From assembly GCA_934149365.1 (NCBI GenBank), contig CAKPEI010000002.1, positions 1-64,000 on the forward strand: a DNA stretch of 64,000 nucleotides. Reading direction: 5' to 3'. Source of the DNA: an uncultured Clostridia bacterium (lineage in GTDB: Bacteria; Bacillota; Clostridia; TANB77; CAG-465). Under the pieces are notes generated by a model. The model had not been told where the DNA came from, did not search any database, and was given only the letters and a program-made list of their open reading frames with translations. Positions 1 through 9,160 of the stretch are shown here, in pieces. The translations under genes and the position numbers were made by a program. Numbering within the stretch: the first letter of the stretch is position 1; every line of letters begins with the position of its first letter.

Positions 1-60
1 CGGTAGAGCGCTCGGCTGTTAACCGATAGGTCGTTGGTTCGAGTCCAACTTGAGGAGCCA
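1..60 (+). tRNA. tRNA-Asn (GUU), 3' part
   Basis: The window opens inside a tRNA. The anticodon stem-loop reads CTGTTAA, giving anticodon GTT (Asn). A T-arm (GGTTCGAGTCC) and the 3' acceptor strand ending in an encoded CCA at 58-60 follow. The 5' acceptor strand and the start of the D-arm lie before position 1. An intrinsic terminator follows at once, so this is the last gene of its transcript. Confidence 0.95.
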
Positions 61-63
61 AAT

Positions 64-86
64 AGCTAGGCAAGAGCTTAGCTTTT
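64..86 (+). terminator. Intrinsic terminator after tRNA-Asn
   Basis: An 8-bp stem (64-71 with 76-83, one G-U pair) with loop AAGA is followed by a short T run. Confidence 0.7.
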
Positions 87-101
87 GTTATATATATACA
101 A

Positions 102-141
102 GCGTTGCAAGGAGCTAGAATATGTGGCTTGCAGCGTTTTT
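102..141 (+). terminator. Second intrinsic terminator downstream of the tRNA
   Basis: GCGTTGCAAG at 102-111 pairs with CTTGCAGCGT at 128-137 (two G-U pairs), followed by five T. With the terminator at 64 it gives a tandem stop behind the tRNA. Confidence 0.7.
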
Positions 142-292
142 CATTTTATTCAAGAATGTATTTGTATTCTAAAAATATTTCCCAGTTACTGTACCTACTA
201 CTGTACTTTTTGGCATATTATATTGACATGAGTGATATAATGTTTCTACAACTAAAATAAACCTAAGGGCCAGTGCTTAAAGGAGGATGTTT

Positions 293-595
293 ATGTACGA
301 GGATTTTAAGAAACCGTTTATACTTGTTAAGTTTGGTTTTTCTAATTTTTTTGTCACACTGCATGGAAATGAGGGTATAATTTATGGAGATAGTACATTT
401 TCTACTAAAATACTGAAAAAAGATAAATTAAGTAAGGAAACTTTTATTTCAATTTTTGATAAAGTACTTGATGTTGCATTACAAAATGAGATTTCACGTT
501 TAAATGTGTATATATCAGGTAGTAGTCATAATGAAAAAGTGATATTCGAAGAATTAGAAAAAATGAATATTACTGTAAATTCTTCTAATGTTTAA
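293..595 (+). CDS. Hypothetical protein, 100 aa
   Basis: I do not recognise the family. AAGGAGG at 280-286 touches an in-frame ATG at 287 and lies 6 nt before the ATG at 293, so 293 is the better start. The product is small and soluble-looking, with no signal peptide or membrane segment. It has a mixed beta/alpha pattern (KPFILVKFGF, then a GIIYGDSTF turn) and a charged C-terminal half. A strong terminator (609-636) follows directly, so it is probably transcribed alone. No function can be assigned from neighbours. Confidence 0.65.
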   Translation: MYEDFKKPFILVKFGFSNFFVTLHGNEGIIYGDSTFSTKILKKDKLSKETFISIFDKVLDVALQNEISRLNVYISGSSHNEKVIFEELEKMNITVNSSNV

Positions 596-608
596 TAGTG
601 AAATATAA

Positions 609-636
609 AAAATGCTGGGTAATTCCAGCATTTTTT
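609..636 (+). terminator. Intrinsic terminator
   Basis: AAAATGCTGG (609-618) pairs perfectly with CCAGCATTTT (625-634), followed by a T run. It ends the gene at 293 and lies inside the longest upstream extension of the hydrolase frame, which argues that the hydrolase starts further downstream. Confidence 0.85.
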
Positions 637-705
637 ATGTATGTTACACGACAAATTTCGCATTTTCTATTTAATATATATTATAAAAATGATATAATAA
701 TTTCG

Positions 706-1398
706 GTGAAAAAATTGAAAGATATAGCATATATTGTAATTCATGGCTTTGGCGGTACTCCAAAGGATATATTAAGCATAAAAAATGAGTTAATAAAAAA
801 CGGAATTAACGAGGAAGATATATTTACTCCTTTACTTAAGGGGCACGGAATAAAAGGGAAAATCAAAATAGGTACTAAGTACGAAGATATTATTAATGAT
901 TTAGAAAAATATATAATGAAGAATTGTGGAGAATACAAGAAAAAATATGTGTTTGGGTATTCTATGGGTGGTCTAGTGTCATTGGGACTTGCTACCAATA
1001 TGAAGATTGATAAATTAGTCTTGTTTAATGCTCCTATGCATATATGGAACTTTAAAAATTTTGTTTGGACTATATATACTAAAAATCCTAAACAAAAAAT
1101 ATATCATATAAAAACGGTTCTTAGTAGTTTTAAGTATTCTAAGATAGTAAATAGTATGGAACTTAGAAGGTTACAGGCGTATGTCAGAGCAAATCTAGAT
1201 AGAGTTAAAGCAGATACATATATTATTCAATCTAAACATGATTATGTCGCTACACCAACTAGTGCAAATGAAATATATGATAAAATAGGTGCAGTTCAAA
1301 AAAGTATAAAATGGTATGATGAAATGACTCATTATATTCCAAATGAGGAAAAAATAGGTGAGGTAGTTAGTGATACAGTTGAATGGATAAAAATATAA
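706..1398 (+). CDS. Alpha/beta hydrolase (carboxylesterase-like)
   Basis: This is a serine hydrolase of the alpha/beta fold, most like small carboxylesterases or monoacylglycerol lipases. Visible motifs are the oxyanion-region HGFGG, the nucleophile elbow GYSMGG (Ser), an Asp in SKHDYVATP and a His in MTHYIP, forming a complete catalytic triad in the usual order. The frame stays open back to GTG 598, but a strong terminator (609-636) lies in that stretch and the residues there are not hydrolase-like. I therefore prefer the GTG at 706 (about 230 aa, close to the family length). A TATAAT-like box lies just before it. The substrate is unknown. The next gene follows after 12 nt and may be co-transcribed. 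Confidence 0.75.
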   Translation: MKKLKDIAYIVIHGFGGTPKDILSIKNELIKNGINEEDIFTPLLKGHGIKGKIKIGTKYEDIINDLEKYIMKNCGEYKKKYVFGYSMGGLVSLGLATNMKIDKLVLFNAPMHIWNFKNFVWTIYTKNPKQKIYHIKTVLSSFKYSKIVNSMELRRLQAYVRANLDRVKADTYIIQSKHDYVATPTSANEIYDKIGAVQKSIKWYDEMTHYIPNEEKIGEVVSDTVEWIKI

Positions 1399-1410
1399 AG
1401 GGGGAAAACT

Positions 1411-2128
1411 ATGACAGTTGTATATAAATATTTTATTTTGTTTTTGATATACTCGTTTTTACGGATGGGTAATGGAGGCAATAGTGTGTTCCATTCCTGC
1501 AAAGAAATTTGTAGATAGAGGCTTTTTAATAGGCCCATATTGCCCAATTTATGGTTTTGGGGCACTTAGTATAATTTTGCTACTTAAAAGATATATGAAC
1601 GATTATGTGGTGTTTTTTGTAATGTCCATTATAGTTTGTTCTGTACTAGAATATTTAACCAGTTTTTTCATGGAGAAAATTTTTAAAGCCAGATGGTGGG
1701 ATTATTCTAATAAAAAGTTTAATATTAACGGAAGAATATGCCTAATAAATTCAATAGCTTTTGGTGTTGTTGCTACTGTTATAATGTACTTTGTAAATCC
1801 AGAAATCAATATGATAATATCAAAAATACCAGAAGATACTTTGCAGATAATATCAATAATTTTGTTTGTTATATTTGCAGTAGACTATGTTGTTTCTTCT
1901 AAATTAATGTTAAGCTTTAAAGATACTTTATCAAAGGTAAAACTAGACAATACAGAAGAAATAACGGAAAAGATAAAGCAAGTATTGAGAGAAAAATCAA
2001 TATTTACAAGACGTATTGTACATGCTTTCCCGAATGTTAAACTTAAAATAGATAGCATAAAAGAAAGGGTTACAGCTGAAAGAGAAAATTTAAGAAAAGA
2101 ACTTGAAAGATTTAAAAAAGAAAGATAA
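1411..2128 (+). pseudogene. CmpB-like putative ABC-transporter membrane protein, frameshifted
   Basis: The coding sequence is split by a +1 shift at the T5 run 1456-1460. The first frame starts at ATG 1411 behind AGGGGG and encodes a membrane segment (YKYFILFLIYSF). The second frame continues with YGWVMEAIVCSIPAKK and FLIGPYCPIYGFGA. Together they match the N-terminus of the family annotated as putative ABC transporter permease (PF06541-like), which has Gly-Trp-x-x-Glu and GPxCPIYG motifs. Dropping one T restores the frame. Several membrane segments follow, then a basic, charged C-terminal helix (about residues 165-235). Family assignment is from memory. The indel may be real or a homopolymer error. 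Confidence 0.7.
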
Positions 2129-2170
2129 ATGGTATAAATAAATTTGTAAAGAAAAACAAGGAATAATGAA

Positions 2171-2221
2171 GTAAATCCAAATTATTAGTAAAAGTTTAAT
2201 AAATTGGGTTTACTTATTTTT
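2171..2221 (+). terminator. Intrinsic terminator
   Basis: GTAAATCCAA (2171-2180) pairs with TTGGGTTTAC (2204-2213, one G-U), followed by TTATTTTTT. The rest of the gap 2129-2371 shows nothing else I can support. Confidence 0.75.
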
Positions 2222-2371
2222 TAGTTATTTGCTAAAAATGTTTTTTGAATTTGAAAAATAGAAATGGTAGCAATATCAAAAAATACAGATAAAAGTTGCT
2301 TGACTATGTAACTTATGTTATAACATGTGCACTAATATTATATAAATCATTTCATAATTGGAGGGATAAAT

Positions 2372-2806
2372 ATGTCTGATATTTTAGACGCATTACTTTT
2401 TAGGGATGGCATATCTATTGGCATTTTGCATTGGTTTGCAATTATTATGGTCATTTTAATTATATTATTTATTGGATTAGGCATTTGGAACGTATATAAT
2501 GCGGTTTATGTAAAAATTAATACAGCTGAAGTAGTAGAGGAAAACATTTTTGTTACGGTTGTAAAAAAAGATTATCAGGCAAGCTATACTACATTTAGTA
2601 GAACAGGAAAGATACTGACACCTATATATCATAGTGCATCATATGATGTGTATTTAAGATATGGTGAAAAAGAGTTTTCTATTGATGATGAAAAATTGTA
2701 TAATCGTGTTAATGAAAATGAAAAAATACCTGCTAAATTAACCAAATATCTGTCGAAAGCCGGCGAGGTGCTAGACACTGATATTGAAATTAAAAATGAC
2801 TTCTAA
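2372..2806 (+). CDS. Membrane-anchored hypothetical protein, 144 aa
   Basis: It starts at ATG 2372, 7 nt after GGAGG. One membrane segment (about residues 18-42, HWFAIIMVILIILFIGLGIW) is followed by a roughly 100-aa extracytoplasmic or cytoplasmic beta-rich domain with the pattern VTVVKKDYQASYTTFSRTG and a Tyr-rich stretch. I cannot name the family. It has its own terminator (2857) and no obvious operon partner. Confidence 0.65.
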   Translation: MSDILDALLFRDGISIGILHWFAIIMVILIILFIGLGIWNVYNAVYVKINTAEVVEENIFVTVVKKDYQASYTTFSRTGKILTPIYHSASYDVYLRYGEKEFSIDDEKLYNRVNENEKIPAKLTKYLSKAGEVLDTDIEIKNDF

Positions 2807-2856
2807 ATCAGTCTATACTTTAATCAGTGAAATTAATAAAAAGGAAATTTACGAAA

Positions 2857-2888
2857 ACGGATAGAATATTTTCTATCTGTTTTTCTTT
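2857..2888 (+). terminator. Intrinsic terminator
   Basis: ACGGATAGAA (2857-2866) pairs with TTCTATCTGT (2871-2880), loop TATT, followed by a T-rich tail. The stretch 2889-3090 up to the str-operon promoter is AT-rich, with no gene I can support. Confidence 0.8.
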
Positions 2889-3091
2889 TGGCTTGTGATA
2901 ACATGAAAAGTAAACATACGTTGGAAAAACTACAATTGATAATGGCACATTTAAAGTAATAATTTGAATATATTGCAACTCTCAATAAAGTGTATTAATA
3001 ATTATTGAGTAAAAATAAATGGTAAAATTATGAATTACATAAATAATACAACAGAAAATAGAGAATAAAGTAAAAAACTGGGTATTTTATG

Positions 3092-3121
3092 TTGACATCA
3101 AAGCACCTGAAATGCTATAAT
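3092..3121 (+). promoter_or_regulatory. str operon promoter
   Basis: A consensus TTGACA (3092-3097) and TATAAT (3116-3121) are 18 bp apart. They lie about 85 nt before rpsL and drive rpsL-rpsG-fusA and probably tuf. Confidence 0.85.
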
Positions 3122-3144
3122 ATAATAGCATGTTTGAGGTGCTT
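3101..3144. promoter_or_regulatory. 44-bp imperfect palindrome over the str promoter -10
   Basis: AAGCACCT (3101-3108) is the reverse complement of AGGTGCTT (3137-3144). Inside it ATGCTAT (3112-3118) is the reverse complement of ATAGCAT (3125-3131). The dyad centre lies at about 3121-3122, on the -10 box. Only its right half would be transcribed, so it looks like a DNA operator rather than an RNA hairpin. The binding protein is unknown. Confidence 0.6.
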
Positions 3145-3203
3145 GTAATATTTTTGTAACATTTCAAATATTGTAAATATATTAATCAAGGAGGTGAAGT
3201 CAA

Positions 3204-3617
3204 GTGCCAACATTTAGTCAATTAGTTAGAAAAGGAAGAGAAGATAAAACTACAAAATCTAAATCTCCAGCTTTACAAAGAGGATACAACTCTAGAAGAA
3301 AAATAGCTACAGATGTATCATCACCACAAAAAAGAGGAGTTTGTACAGTAGTTAAAACTCAAACACCTAAAAAGCCAAACTCAGCTTTAAGAAAAGTAGC
3401 CAGAGTTAGACTTACAAACGGAATGGAAGTTTCAGCTTATATTCCAGGTATAGGTCATAACTTACAAGAGCACAGTGTTGTTCTTATTAGAGGTGGAAGA
3501 GTAAAAGATCTTCCAGGTGTTAGATATCATATTATTAGAGGCGTACTAGATACAGCAGGTGTTGCTGGTAGAGTACAATCTAAATCAAAATATGGTGCTA
3601 AGAAAGCTAAGAAGTAA
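3204..3617 (+). CDS. rpsL: 30S ribosomal protein S12
   Basis: S12 is part of the decoding centre of the small subunit. The 137-aa product shows the family's [11 protein letters not shown] and [14 protein letters not shown] motifs and the basic C-terminus. The Lys in PKKPNS where substitutions give streptomycin resistance is intact, so the wild-type form is present. The start is GTG 3204 behind AAGGAGG. It is the first gene of the str operon, with its own promoter and operator-like palindrome upstream. Confidence 0.98.
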   Translation: MPTFSQLVRKGREDKTTKSKSPALQRGYNSRRKIATDVSSPQKRGVCTVVKTQTPKKPNSALRKVARVRLTNGMEVSAYIPGIGHNLQEHSVVLIRGGRVKDLPGVRYHIIRGVLDTAGVAGRVQSKSKYGAKKAKK

Positions 3618-3686
3618 AAACATTATGGTGCTTGATTTTAAAATATACACAAAGTAGTTTTAATAAAAGCACTGACAAAAATTTAA

Positions 3687-4190
<504 letters not shown>

Positions 4191-4217
4191 ACCAAAGAGT
4201 TTAGGAGGTAATTTAAA

Positions 4218-6302
4218 GTGGCAGATAGAGAATATCCTCTTGAGAGGACAAGAAATATCGGTATCATGGCTCATATTGATGCTGGTAAAACAACTACTAC
4301 TGAAAGAATACTTTTCTATACAGGTAAAACACATAAAATAGGAGAAGTTCATGATGGTGGAGCTACTATGGACTGGATGGAACAAGAGCAAGAAAGAGGT
4401 ATAACAATTACTTCAGCTGCTACAACTTGTTTCTGGAATAATAATAGAATAAATATTATTGATACTCCAGGACACGTTGACTTTACAATTGAGGTTGAAA
4501 GATCTCTAAGAGTTCTAGATGGTTCTGTAACAGTTTTATGTGCAAAAGGTGGCGTTCAACCACAATCTGAAACTGTATGGAGACAAGCAAACAAATATAG
4601 TGTACCTAGAATGATATACGTTAACAAAATGGATATTATGGGTGCAGATTTCTATAACTGTGTTAATATGCTTAGAACAAGATTGGGCGCAAATGCAGTA
4701 CCTATCCAATTACCAATAGGTAAAGAAGATACATTTAAAGGTATTGTTGACCTAGTTGAAATGAAAGCATATGTATATTATGACGAACTTGGAAAAGACA
4801 TTCGTCAAGAAGAAATTCCAGAAGATATGAAAGCTGATGCTGAAAAATATAGAACAGAATTATTGGATCACATTGTTGAATTTGATGATAATTTAATGGA
4901 AAAATATTTAGAAGGTGAAGAACTTTCAATCGAAGAAATAAAGAAATGTATAAGACAATCAACAATAGAAAATAAAATGGTTCCAGTAACTTGCGGTACA
5001 TCATATAAAAACAAAGGTGTGCAAAAGTTATTAGATGCTATAGTTGATTACATGCCATCACCATTAGATGTACCTCATATAAGAGGAATACTTCCAAATG
5101 GAGAAGAAGATGAAAGAAAATCTGACGATAAAGAGCCATTTGCAGCTTTAGCTTTTAAAATTGCAACTGACCCATTCGTTGGTAAATTAACATTCTTCAG
5201 AGTATATTCTGGTACATTAGAGAGTGGCTCTTATGTATATAATGCAAATAAGGGCAAAAAAGAAAGAATTGGTAGAATTCTTCAAATGCACTCTAATGAA
5301 AGAAAAGATATTGATAAAGTTTATGCTGGTGACATCGCGGCAGCAGTTGGACTAAAAGATGTTTCAACTGGTGATACATTATGTGATGAACAACATCCTA
5401 TAATACTTGAATCAATTGAATTTCCTGATCCAGTTATTGATATAGCTATTGAGCCTAAATCAAAAGCTGACCAGGAAAAAATGGGTATAGCTCTTGCAAA
5501 ACTTGCAGAAGAAGATCCATCATTTAAAACATATACAAACCAAGAAACAGGTCAAACTGTTATCGCTGGTATGGGTGAATTACACCTAGATATCATTGTT
5601 GATAGATTAAAACGTGAATTCCACGTTGAATGTAATGTAGGTAAACCACAAGTTGCATATAAAGAAACAATTAAGAGACCAGTTAAGGTTGAAGGTAAAT
5701 TTATACGTCAATCTGGTGGTAGAGGACAATATGGTCATGTATGGCTAGAAGTTGAACCAAATGAGCCAGGAAAAGGATACGAATTCCAATCTAAAATCGT
5801 TGGTGGTGTTGTTCCTAAGGAATATGTTAAACCAACAGATGAAGGTGTTCAAGAAGCTATGAAAGCTGGTGTACTTGCAGGATATCCTGTTGTAGACGTT
5901 AAAGTAGCTTTAGTTGATGGTTCTTACCATGATGTTGACTCATCTGAAGCAGCATTCCACATTGCAGGTTCTATGGCATTCAAAGAAGCTTGCCGTCAAG
6001 GTGGAGCAGTATTATTAGAGCCTATAATGAAAGTTGAAATAACAGTTCCAGAAGAATACATGGGAGATGTTATTGGTGATGTAAACTCTAGACGTGGAAG
6101 ACTAGAAGGTATGGATACAAACAACGGAACTACAGAAATTCATTCACATATACCACTATCTGAAATGTTTGGATATGCAACAGATTTAAGAAGTAAAACT
6201 CAAGGAAGAGGTACTTACTCAATGGAACCTAGTCACTATGAAGAAGTTCCAAAATCAGTTCTTGATAGCATTGTTTCAAGCAGAGCTAAAAAAGAAGATT
6301 AA
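4218..6302 (+). CDS. fusA: Elongation factor G
   Basis: This is the ribosomal translocase GTPase, 694 aa, full length. The G domain carries G1 [13 protein letters not shown] (about residues 16-28), the switch I/G2 element [10 protein letters not shown]3 DTPGHVDFT and G4 NKMD. Domains II-V follow, with the domain IV signature [12 protein letters not shown]. It starts at GTG 4218 behind AGGAGG. Only one fusA copy is seen here. It belongs to the str operon. Confidence 0.98.
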   Translation: MADREYPLERTRNIGIMAHIDAGKTTTTERILFYTGKTHKIGEVHDGGATMDWMEQEQERGITITSAATTCFWNNNRINIIDTPGHVDFTIEVERSLRVLDGSVTVLCAKGGVQPQSETVWRQANKYSVPRMIYVNKMDIMGADFYNCVNMLRTRLGANAVPIQLPIGKEDTFKGIVDLVEMKAYVYYDELGKDIRQEEIPEDMKADAEKYRTELLDHIVEFDDNLMEKYLEGEELSIEEIKKCIRQSTIENKMVPVTCGTSYKNKGVQKLLDAIVDYMPSPLDVPHIRGILPNGEEDERKSDDKEPFAALAFKIATDPFVGKLTFFRVYSGTLESGSYVYNANKGKKERIGRILQMHSNERKDIDKVYAGDIAAAVGLKDVSTGDTLCDEQHPIILESIEFPDPVIDIAIEPKSKADQEKMGIALAKLAEEDPSFKTYTNQETGQTVIAGMGELHLDIIVDRLKREFHVECNVGKPQVAYKETIKRPVKVEGKFIRQSGGRGQYGHVWLEVEPNEPGKGYEFQSKIVGGVVPKEYVKPTDEGVQEAMKAGVLAGYPVVDVKVALVDGSYHDVDSSEAAFHIAGSMAFKEACRQGGAVLLEPIMKVEITVPEEYMGDVIGDVNSRRGRLEGMDTNNGTTEIHSHIPLSEMFGYATDLRSKTQGRGTYSMEPSHYEEVPKSVLDSIVSSRAKKED

Positions 6303-6323
6303 TTTGTTAAAAAACAGGTAAAA

Positions 6324-6400
6324 ACTATAAAATATTGTCTGATGTGTTGCAAAAGATGGTATTTTATAGTAAAATAGTTTAAAATAATGCGTAAGCATTA
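6324..6400 (+). other. tuf leader with two hairpins
   Basis: In the 139-nt fusA-tuf gap, ACTATAAAATA (6324-6334) pairs perfectly with TATTTTATAGT (6360-6370), and TAATGC (6385-6390) pairs with GCATTA (6395-6400). Neither is followed by a long T run, so an RNA-processing or translational role is as likely as termination. Confidence 0.45.
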
Positions 6401-6441
6401 CTTAAATGAGTATAATTTATTTATATAAGGAGGAATTTAAA

Positions 6442-7644
6442 ATGGCAAAAGCTAAATACGAGAGAACTAAACCACATTGTAATGTTGGAACAATCGGTCA
6501 CGTTGACCATGGTAAAACAACATTAACAGCAGCTATTACAAAAGTAGCTTCTTTATCAGGTGGAGCAGAATTTAAAGCATACGATCAAATCGATGGAGCT
6601 CCAGAAGAAAGAGCAAGAGGTATCACAATCTCTACAGCTCACGTTGAATACGAAACACCAAATAGACACTACGCTCACGTTGACTGCCCAGGACACGCTG
6701 ACTATGTTAAAAACATGATCACTGGTGCAGCACAAATGGATGGTGCTATACTAGTTGTTTCTGCAGCTGATGGTCCAATGCCACAAACAAGAGAACATAT
6801 ATTACTTGCAAGACAAGTTGGTGTTCCTTACATTGTAGTATTCATGAACAAAGTTGACCAAGTTGATGACGAAGAATTATTAGAATTAGTTGAAATGGAT
6901 ATCAGAGATTTATTATCTAAATATGATTTCCCTGGAGATGAAATTCCAGTAGTTAAAGGTTCAGCATTAAAAGCATTAGAATGTACTTCAACAGATCCTA
7001 ATGCACCAGAATATGCTCCAATTCAAGAATTATTAAAAGCAATTGACGAGTATATCCCAACTCCAGAAAGAGATACAGATAAACCTTTCTTAATGCCAAT
7101 AGAAGACGTATTCACTATCACAGGTAGAGGAACAGTTGTAACTGGTAGAATAGAAAGAGGAACTCTAAAAGTTTCTGAAGAAGTTGAAATCGTTGGTTTA
7201 AGCGATGAATCTAAGAAAACAGTTGTAACTGGTATCGAAATGTTTAGAAAATCTCTAGACGAAGCACAATGCGGAGATAACGCTGGTGTTCTTCTAAGAG
7301 GTATTCAAAGAAACGAAGTTGAAAGAGGTCAAGTTCTTGCTAAACCAGGAACAATTCACCCACATACTGAATTCGAAGCTGAAGTTTATATCTTAACTAA
7401 AGAAGAAGGTGGAAGACATACTCCATTCTTCCAAGGATATAGACCACAATTCTATTTCAGAACAACTGACGTTACAGGTGTTATCGAATTACCAAAAGAT
7501 AAAGAAATGGTAATGCCAGGAGATAACGTAACAATGAAGATTAAATTAATAACTCCAATAGCTATCGAAAAAGGATTAAAATTCGCTATCCGTGAAGGTG
7601 GTAGAACAGTTGGTGCAGGTTCTGTATCGAACATAATCGCTTAA
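6442..7644 (+). CDS. tuf: Elongation factor Tu
   Basis: This GTPase delivers aminoacyl-tRNA to the ribosome. The 400-aa protein begins [18 protein letters not shown]. It has G1 [10 protein letters not shown]2 RGITI, G3 DCPGHADY and G4 NKVD, then domains II and III ([13 protein letters not shown] and FRTTDVTG). ATG 6442 lies 9 nt after AAGGAGG. The upstream extension to 6406 precedes the ribosome site and is not used. It is the last gene of the str operon, closed by a terminator. Confidence 0.98.
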   Translation: MAKAKYERTKPHCNVGTIGHVDHGKTTLTAAITKVASLSGGAEFKAYDQIDGAPEERARGITISTAHVEYETPNRHYAHVDCPGHADYVKNMITGAAQMDGAILVVSAADGPMPQTREHILLARQVGVPYIVVFMNKVDQVDDEELLELVEMDIRDLLSKYDFPGDEIPVVKGSALKALECTSTDPNAPEYAPIQELLKAIDEYIPTPERDTDKPFLMPIEDVFTITGRGTVVTGRIERGTLKVSEEVEIVGLSDESKKTVVTGIEMFRKSLDEAQCGDNAGVLLRGIQRNEVERGQVLAKPGTIHPHTEFEAEVYILTKEEGGRHTPFFQGYRPQFYFRTTDVTGVIELPKDKEMVMPGDNVTMKIKLITPIAIEKGLKFAIREGGRTVGAGSVSNIIA

Positions 7645-7667
7645 TTGTAGTTATATTGAGTGTAATG

Positions 7668-7697
7668 GAAGTGCCTATTTCTAGGTACTTCTTTTTT
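7668..7697 (+). terminator. Terminator of the str operon
   Basis: GAAGTGCCTA (7668-7677) pairs with TAGGTACTTC (7682-7691) over loop TTTC, followed by six T. Confidence 0.9.
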
Positions 7698-7701
7698 ATT
7701 G

Positions 7702-7730
7702 TTGACATAATATGGAAACGGTGATATAAT
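7702..7730 (+). promoter_or_regulatory. Promoter of small membrane protein gene
   Basis: TTGACA (7702-7707) and TATAAT (7725-7730) with a 17-bp spacer, starting 5 bp after the tuf terminator. Confidence 0.85.
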
Positions 7731-7779
7731 TATATAGGTAACAATGTAAGATTCAAATTATAATTAAGGAGAACTGTAT

Positions 7780-7959
7780 ATGAAAAGTAATGAAATAAGC
7801 GCAGCGGCAAAATGTGCATTAGGGGTTATTATACTGGTAGCATTCGGATGTTTCACGGGGATAATAAAGTATTTGATTTATAAAGCGATAATTTTATTTT
7901 ACGTATTTATGTTCTGTGTTTCAATTTGTCTTGTGTTTAATACAAAAAGTAAAAAATAA
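7780..7959 (+). CDS. Small membrane protein, 59 aa
   Basis: An ORF missed by length cut-offs, with AAGGAG 8 nt before ATG 7780, its own consensus promoter and a terminator right after it. The product MKSNEISAAAKCALG continues into two closely spaced hydrophobic segments (about residues 13-30 and 35-53), ending NTKSKK. It is probably a two-pass membrane peptide. The family is unknown. Confidence 0.7.
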   Translation: MKSNEISAAAKCALGVIILVAFGCFTGIIKYLIYKAIILFYVFMFCVSICLVFNTKSKK

Positions 7960-7965
7960 TCAATA

Positions 7966-7996
7966 AAAAGCTAGGAAGTAATATTTCCTAGCTTTT
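7966..7996. terminator. Bidirectional intrinsic terminator
   Basis: AAAAGCTAGGAA (7966-7977) pairs with TTCCTAGCTTTT (7985-7996). A and T runs on both sides let it serve the small gene on + and the phosphodiesterase gene on -. Confidence 0.85.
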
Positions 7997-8000
7997 ACTA

Positions 8001-8735
8001 TTATTCTACATTTTCAAAAATATAGCTATCACAATAATGTTCATAATTTATTCTATCTAATTTTGTTTTGAAGGTCCAACCGAGTACGGGTAGATTTTGT
8101 TCTCTTTTAATCCTTTTAATTTTTTTGCATTTAAGCATTTTTAATTGAATTGAAAGAAAATCTGGTTTACAAAGTGGCATAAATAGTAAACTTGATAAAA
8201 ATATTTTTTTTACTATTTTAAAACTTTTTTCAGTATCGAAATTTGCTGCAAGTAGTCCTCTTGGAATGTCTGAGTAATGCTTTTTAAACCAATATATAAT
8301 GAATGGACTGAACGATTTAACTGCAACTTTACCTTTATATTTTTTTAACAATTTAGTAAGTTTAGGACAGATGTTTCTAGCGCTTTTATCAGTCTTTATT
8401 TCTATAATTAGAGGTACCCTGCCATCTATGTAACTTAAAACATCCTCTAGAGTAGGTATTTTATGTTCAGTGTCAAATAAAGTAAGTTTGTTAATTTCTT
8501 CGTATGTCATAGTTTTAACTTTTTTATCTATATTACAACATCTTTTTAGAGTGTCATCATGAAAAACAATTAAGGTACCATCTTTTAATATGTGAACATC
8601 TAGTTCTATGGCATAATGGTTATTTATAGCCTGGTCAAAAGCAAGTATGGTGTTTTCCGGTATTCCTTTTGATATATTATGAAGTCCTCTGTGAGCGATG
8701 TTTATATCATTCATCCAAGTAATATTTTTATTCAT
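8001..8735 (-). CDS. Glycerophosphodiester phosphodiesterase family protein
   Basis: This GDPD-family enzyme hydrolyses glycerophosphodiesters to glycerol-3-phosphate and an alcohol. Motifs in order are NIAHRGLH (catalytic His-Arg), PENT, the ELDVH metal site, FHDDTLKR, and later IEIKTD. About 244 aa from the preferred ATG at 8735, behind a weak GGTGATAG. A longer frame to 8801 would add an unlikely hydrophobic lead. No signal peptide, so a cytoplasmic enzyme is likely. It is a single gene on the minus strand. Confidence 0.88.
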   Translation of the reverse strand: MNKNITWMNDINIAHRGLHNISKGIPENTILAFDQAINNHYAIELDVHILKDGTLIVFHDDTLKRCCNIDKKVKTMTYEEINKLTLFDTEHKIPTLEDVLSYIDGRVPLIIEIKTDKSARNICPKLTKLLKKYKGKVAVKSFSPFIIYWFKKHYSDIPRGLLAANFDTEKSFKIVKKIFLSSLLFMPLCKPDFLSIQLKMLKCKKIKRIKREQNLPVLGWTFKTKLDRINYEHYCDSYIFENVE

Positions 8736-8856
8736 TTCTATCACCATACATATTATATCAGAAATATTACAAAAATAGAATAGAGACCTAAAATTTAGCA
8801 CTTTAAAAGACTATTTAAATGATGAAATATAGTTAATAAAAAAATATGTATAGGTG

Positions 8857-8885
8857 TTGAAAAAATTAAAGGAATATAGTAGAAT
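8857..8885 (+). promoter_or_regulatory. Pilin-type promoter P1
   Basis: TTGAAA (8857-8862) and TAGAAT (8880-8885), 17 bp apart, in the context TGTTGAAAAA...AGTAGAAT. The same arrangement occurs before the two other pilin-like genes (28676 and 57947). Confidence 0.7.
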
Positions 8886-8925
8886 TATATGGTAAGGATT
8901 TATATTTATGAAAAGAGGTGTAAAT

Positions 8926-9081
8926 ATGTTAACTATAATGCATGCAGACATTGATACTCTGGAGAGAGAGAGCATACAATCTAAAAATAAAGCTACAGGC
9001 GTAGCTATGTTTAGCATGCAAACAAAATGTAATAGGAAAAATGGGTTAGTTATGTGGAAACTACATAGCTGGCTTTTTTGA
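8926..9081 (+). CDS. Leader ORF, 51 aa, with (GA)5 repeat, running through a terminator
   Basis: AGAGGTG lies 6 nt before ATG 8926. The frame encodes MLTIMHADIDTLERES, crosses a GAGAGAGAGAG run (8962-8972), continues QSKNKATGVAM and ends at TGA 9079-9081. It passes right through the terminator hairpin at 9045-9079. The two other frames after the GA run stop early. A related leader ORF (from 28757) with an AC repeat precedes the next pilin-like gene. I infer a regulatory leader peptide rather than a functional protein. Homology between the two is weak but position, length and repeat location agree. Confidence 0.5.
   Translation: MLTIMHADIDTLERESIQSKNKATGVAMFSMQTKCNRKNGLVMWKLHSWLF
9045..9079 (+). 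terminator. Intrinsic terminator between P1 and the pilin-like gene
   Basis: GTTAGTTATGT (9045-9055) pairs with ACATAGCTGGC (9063-9073, three G-U) and is followed by six T. It lies between the promoter and the gene it should serve, so read-through must be controlled. The left arm GTTAGTTAT is identical to that of the hairpin at 28893. Confidence 0.65.
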
Positions 9082-9160
9082 GTTTATAAAAATTATGTAG
9101 GATATAAACATAGTAAGACTATGATTATATATAGTTTCTAAAATAGAAGGAGGAATGAGA

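Noticed and set aside
8811..9017. Minus-strand 68-aa ORF opposite the first pilin leader
   Set aside because: No ribosome site and no family. It overlaps the promoter, leader ORF and their repeat on the other strand.
8886..9044. Cyclic-di-GMP riboswitch in the pilin leaders
   Set aside because: Such riboswitches often precede pilin genes, but neither the class I motifs (GGGCAAACC, GACGCAAAG) nor the class II pattern could be found in the leaders at 8886 or 28705.
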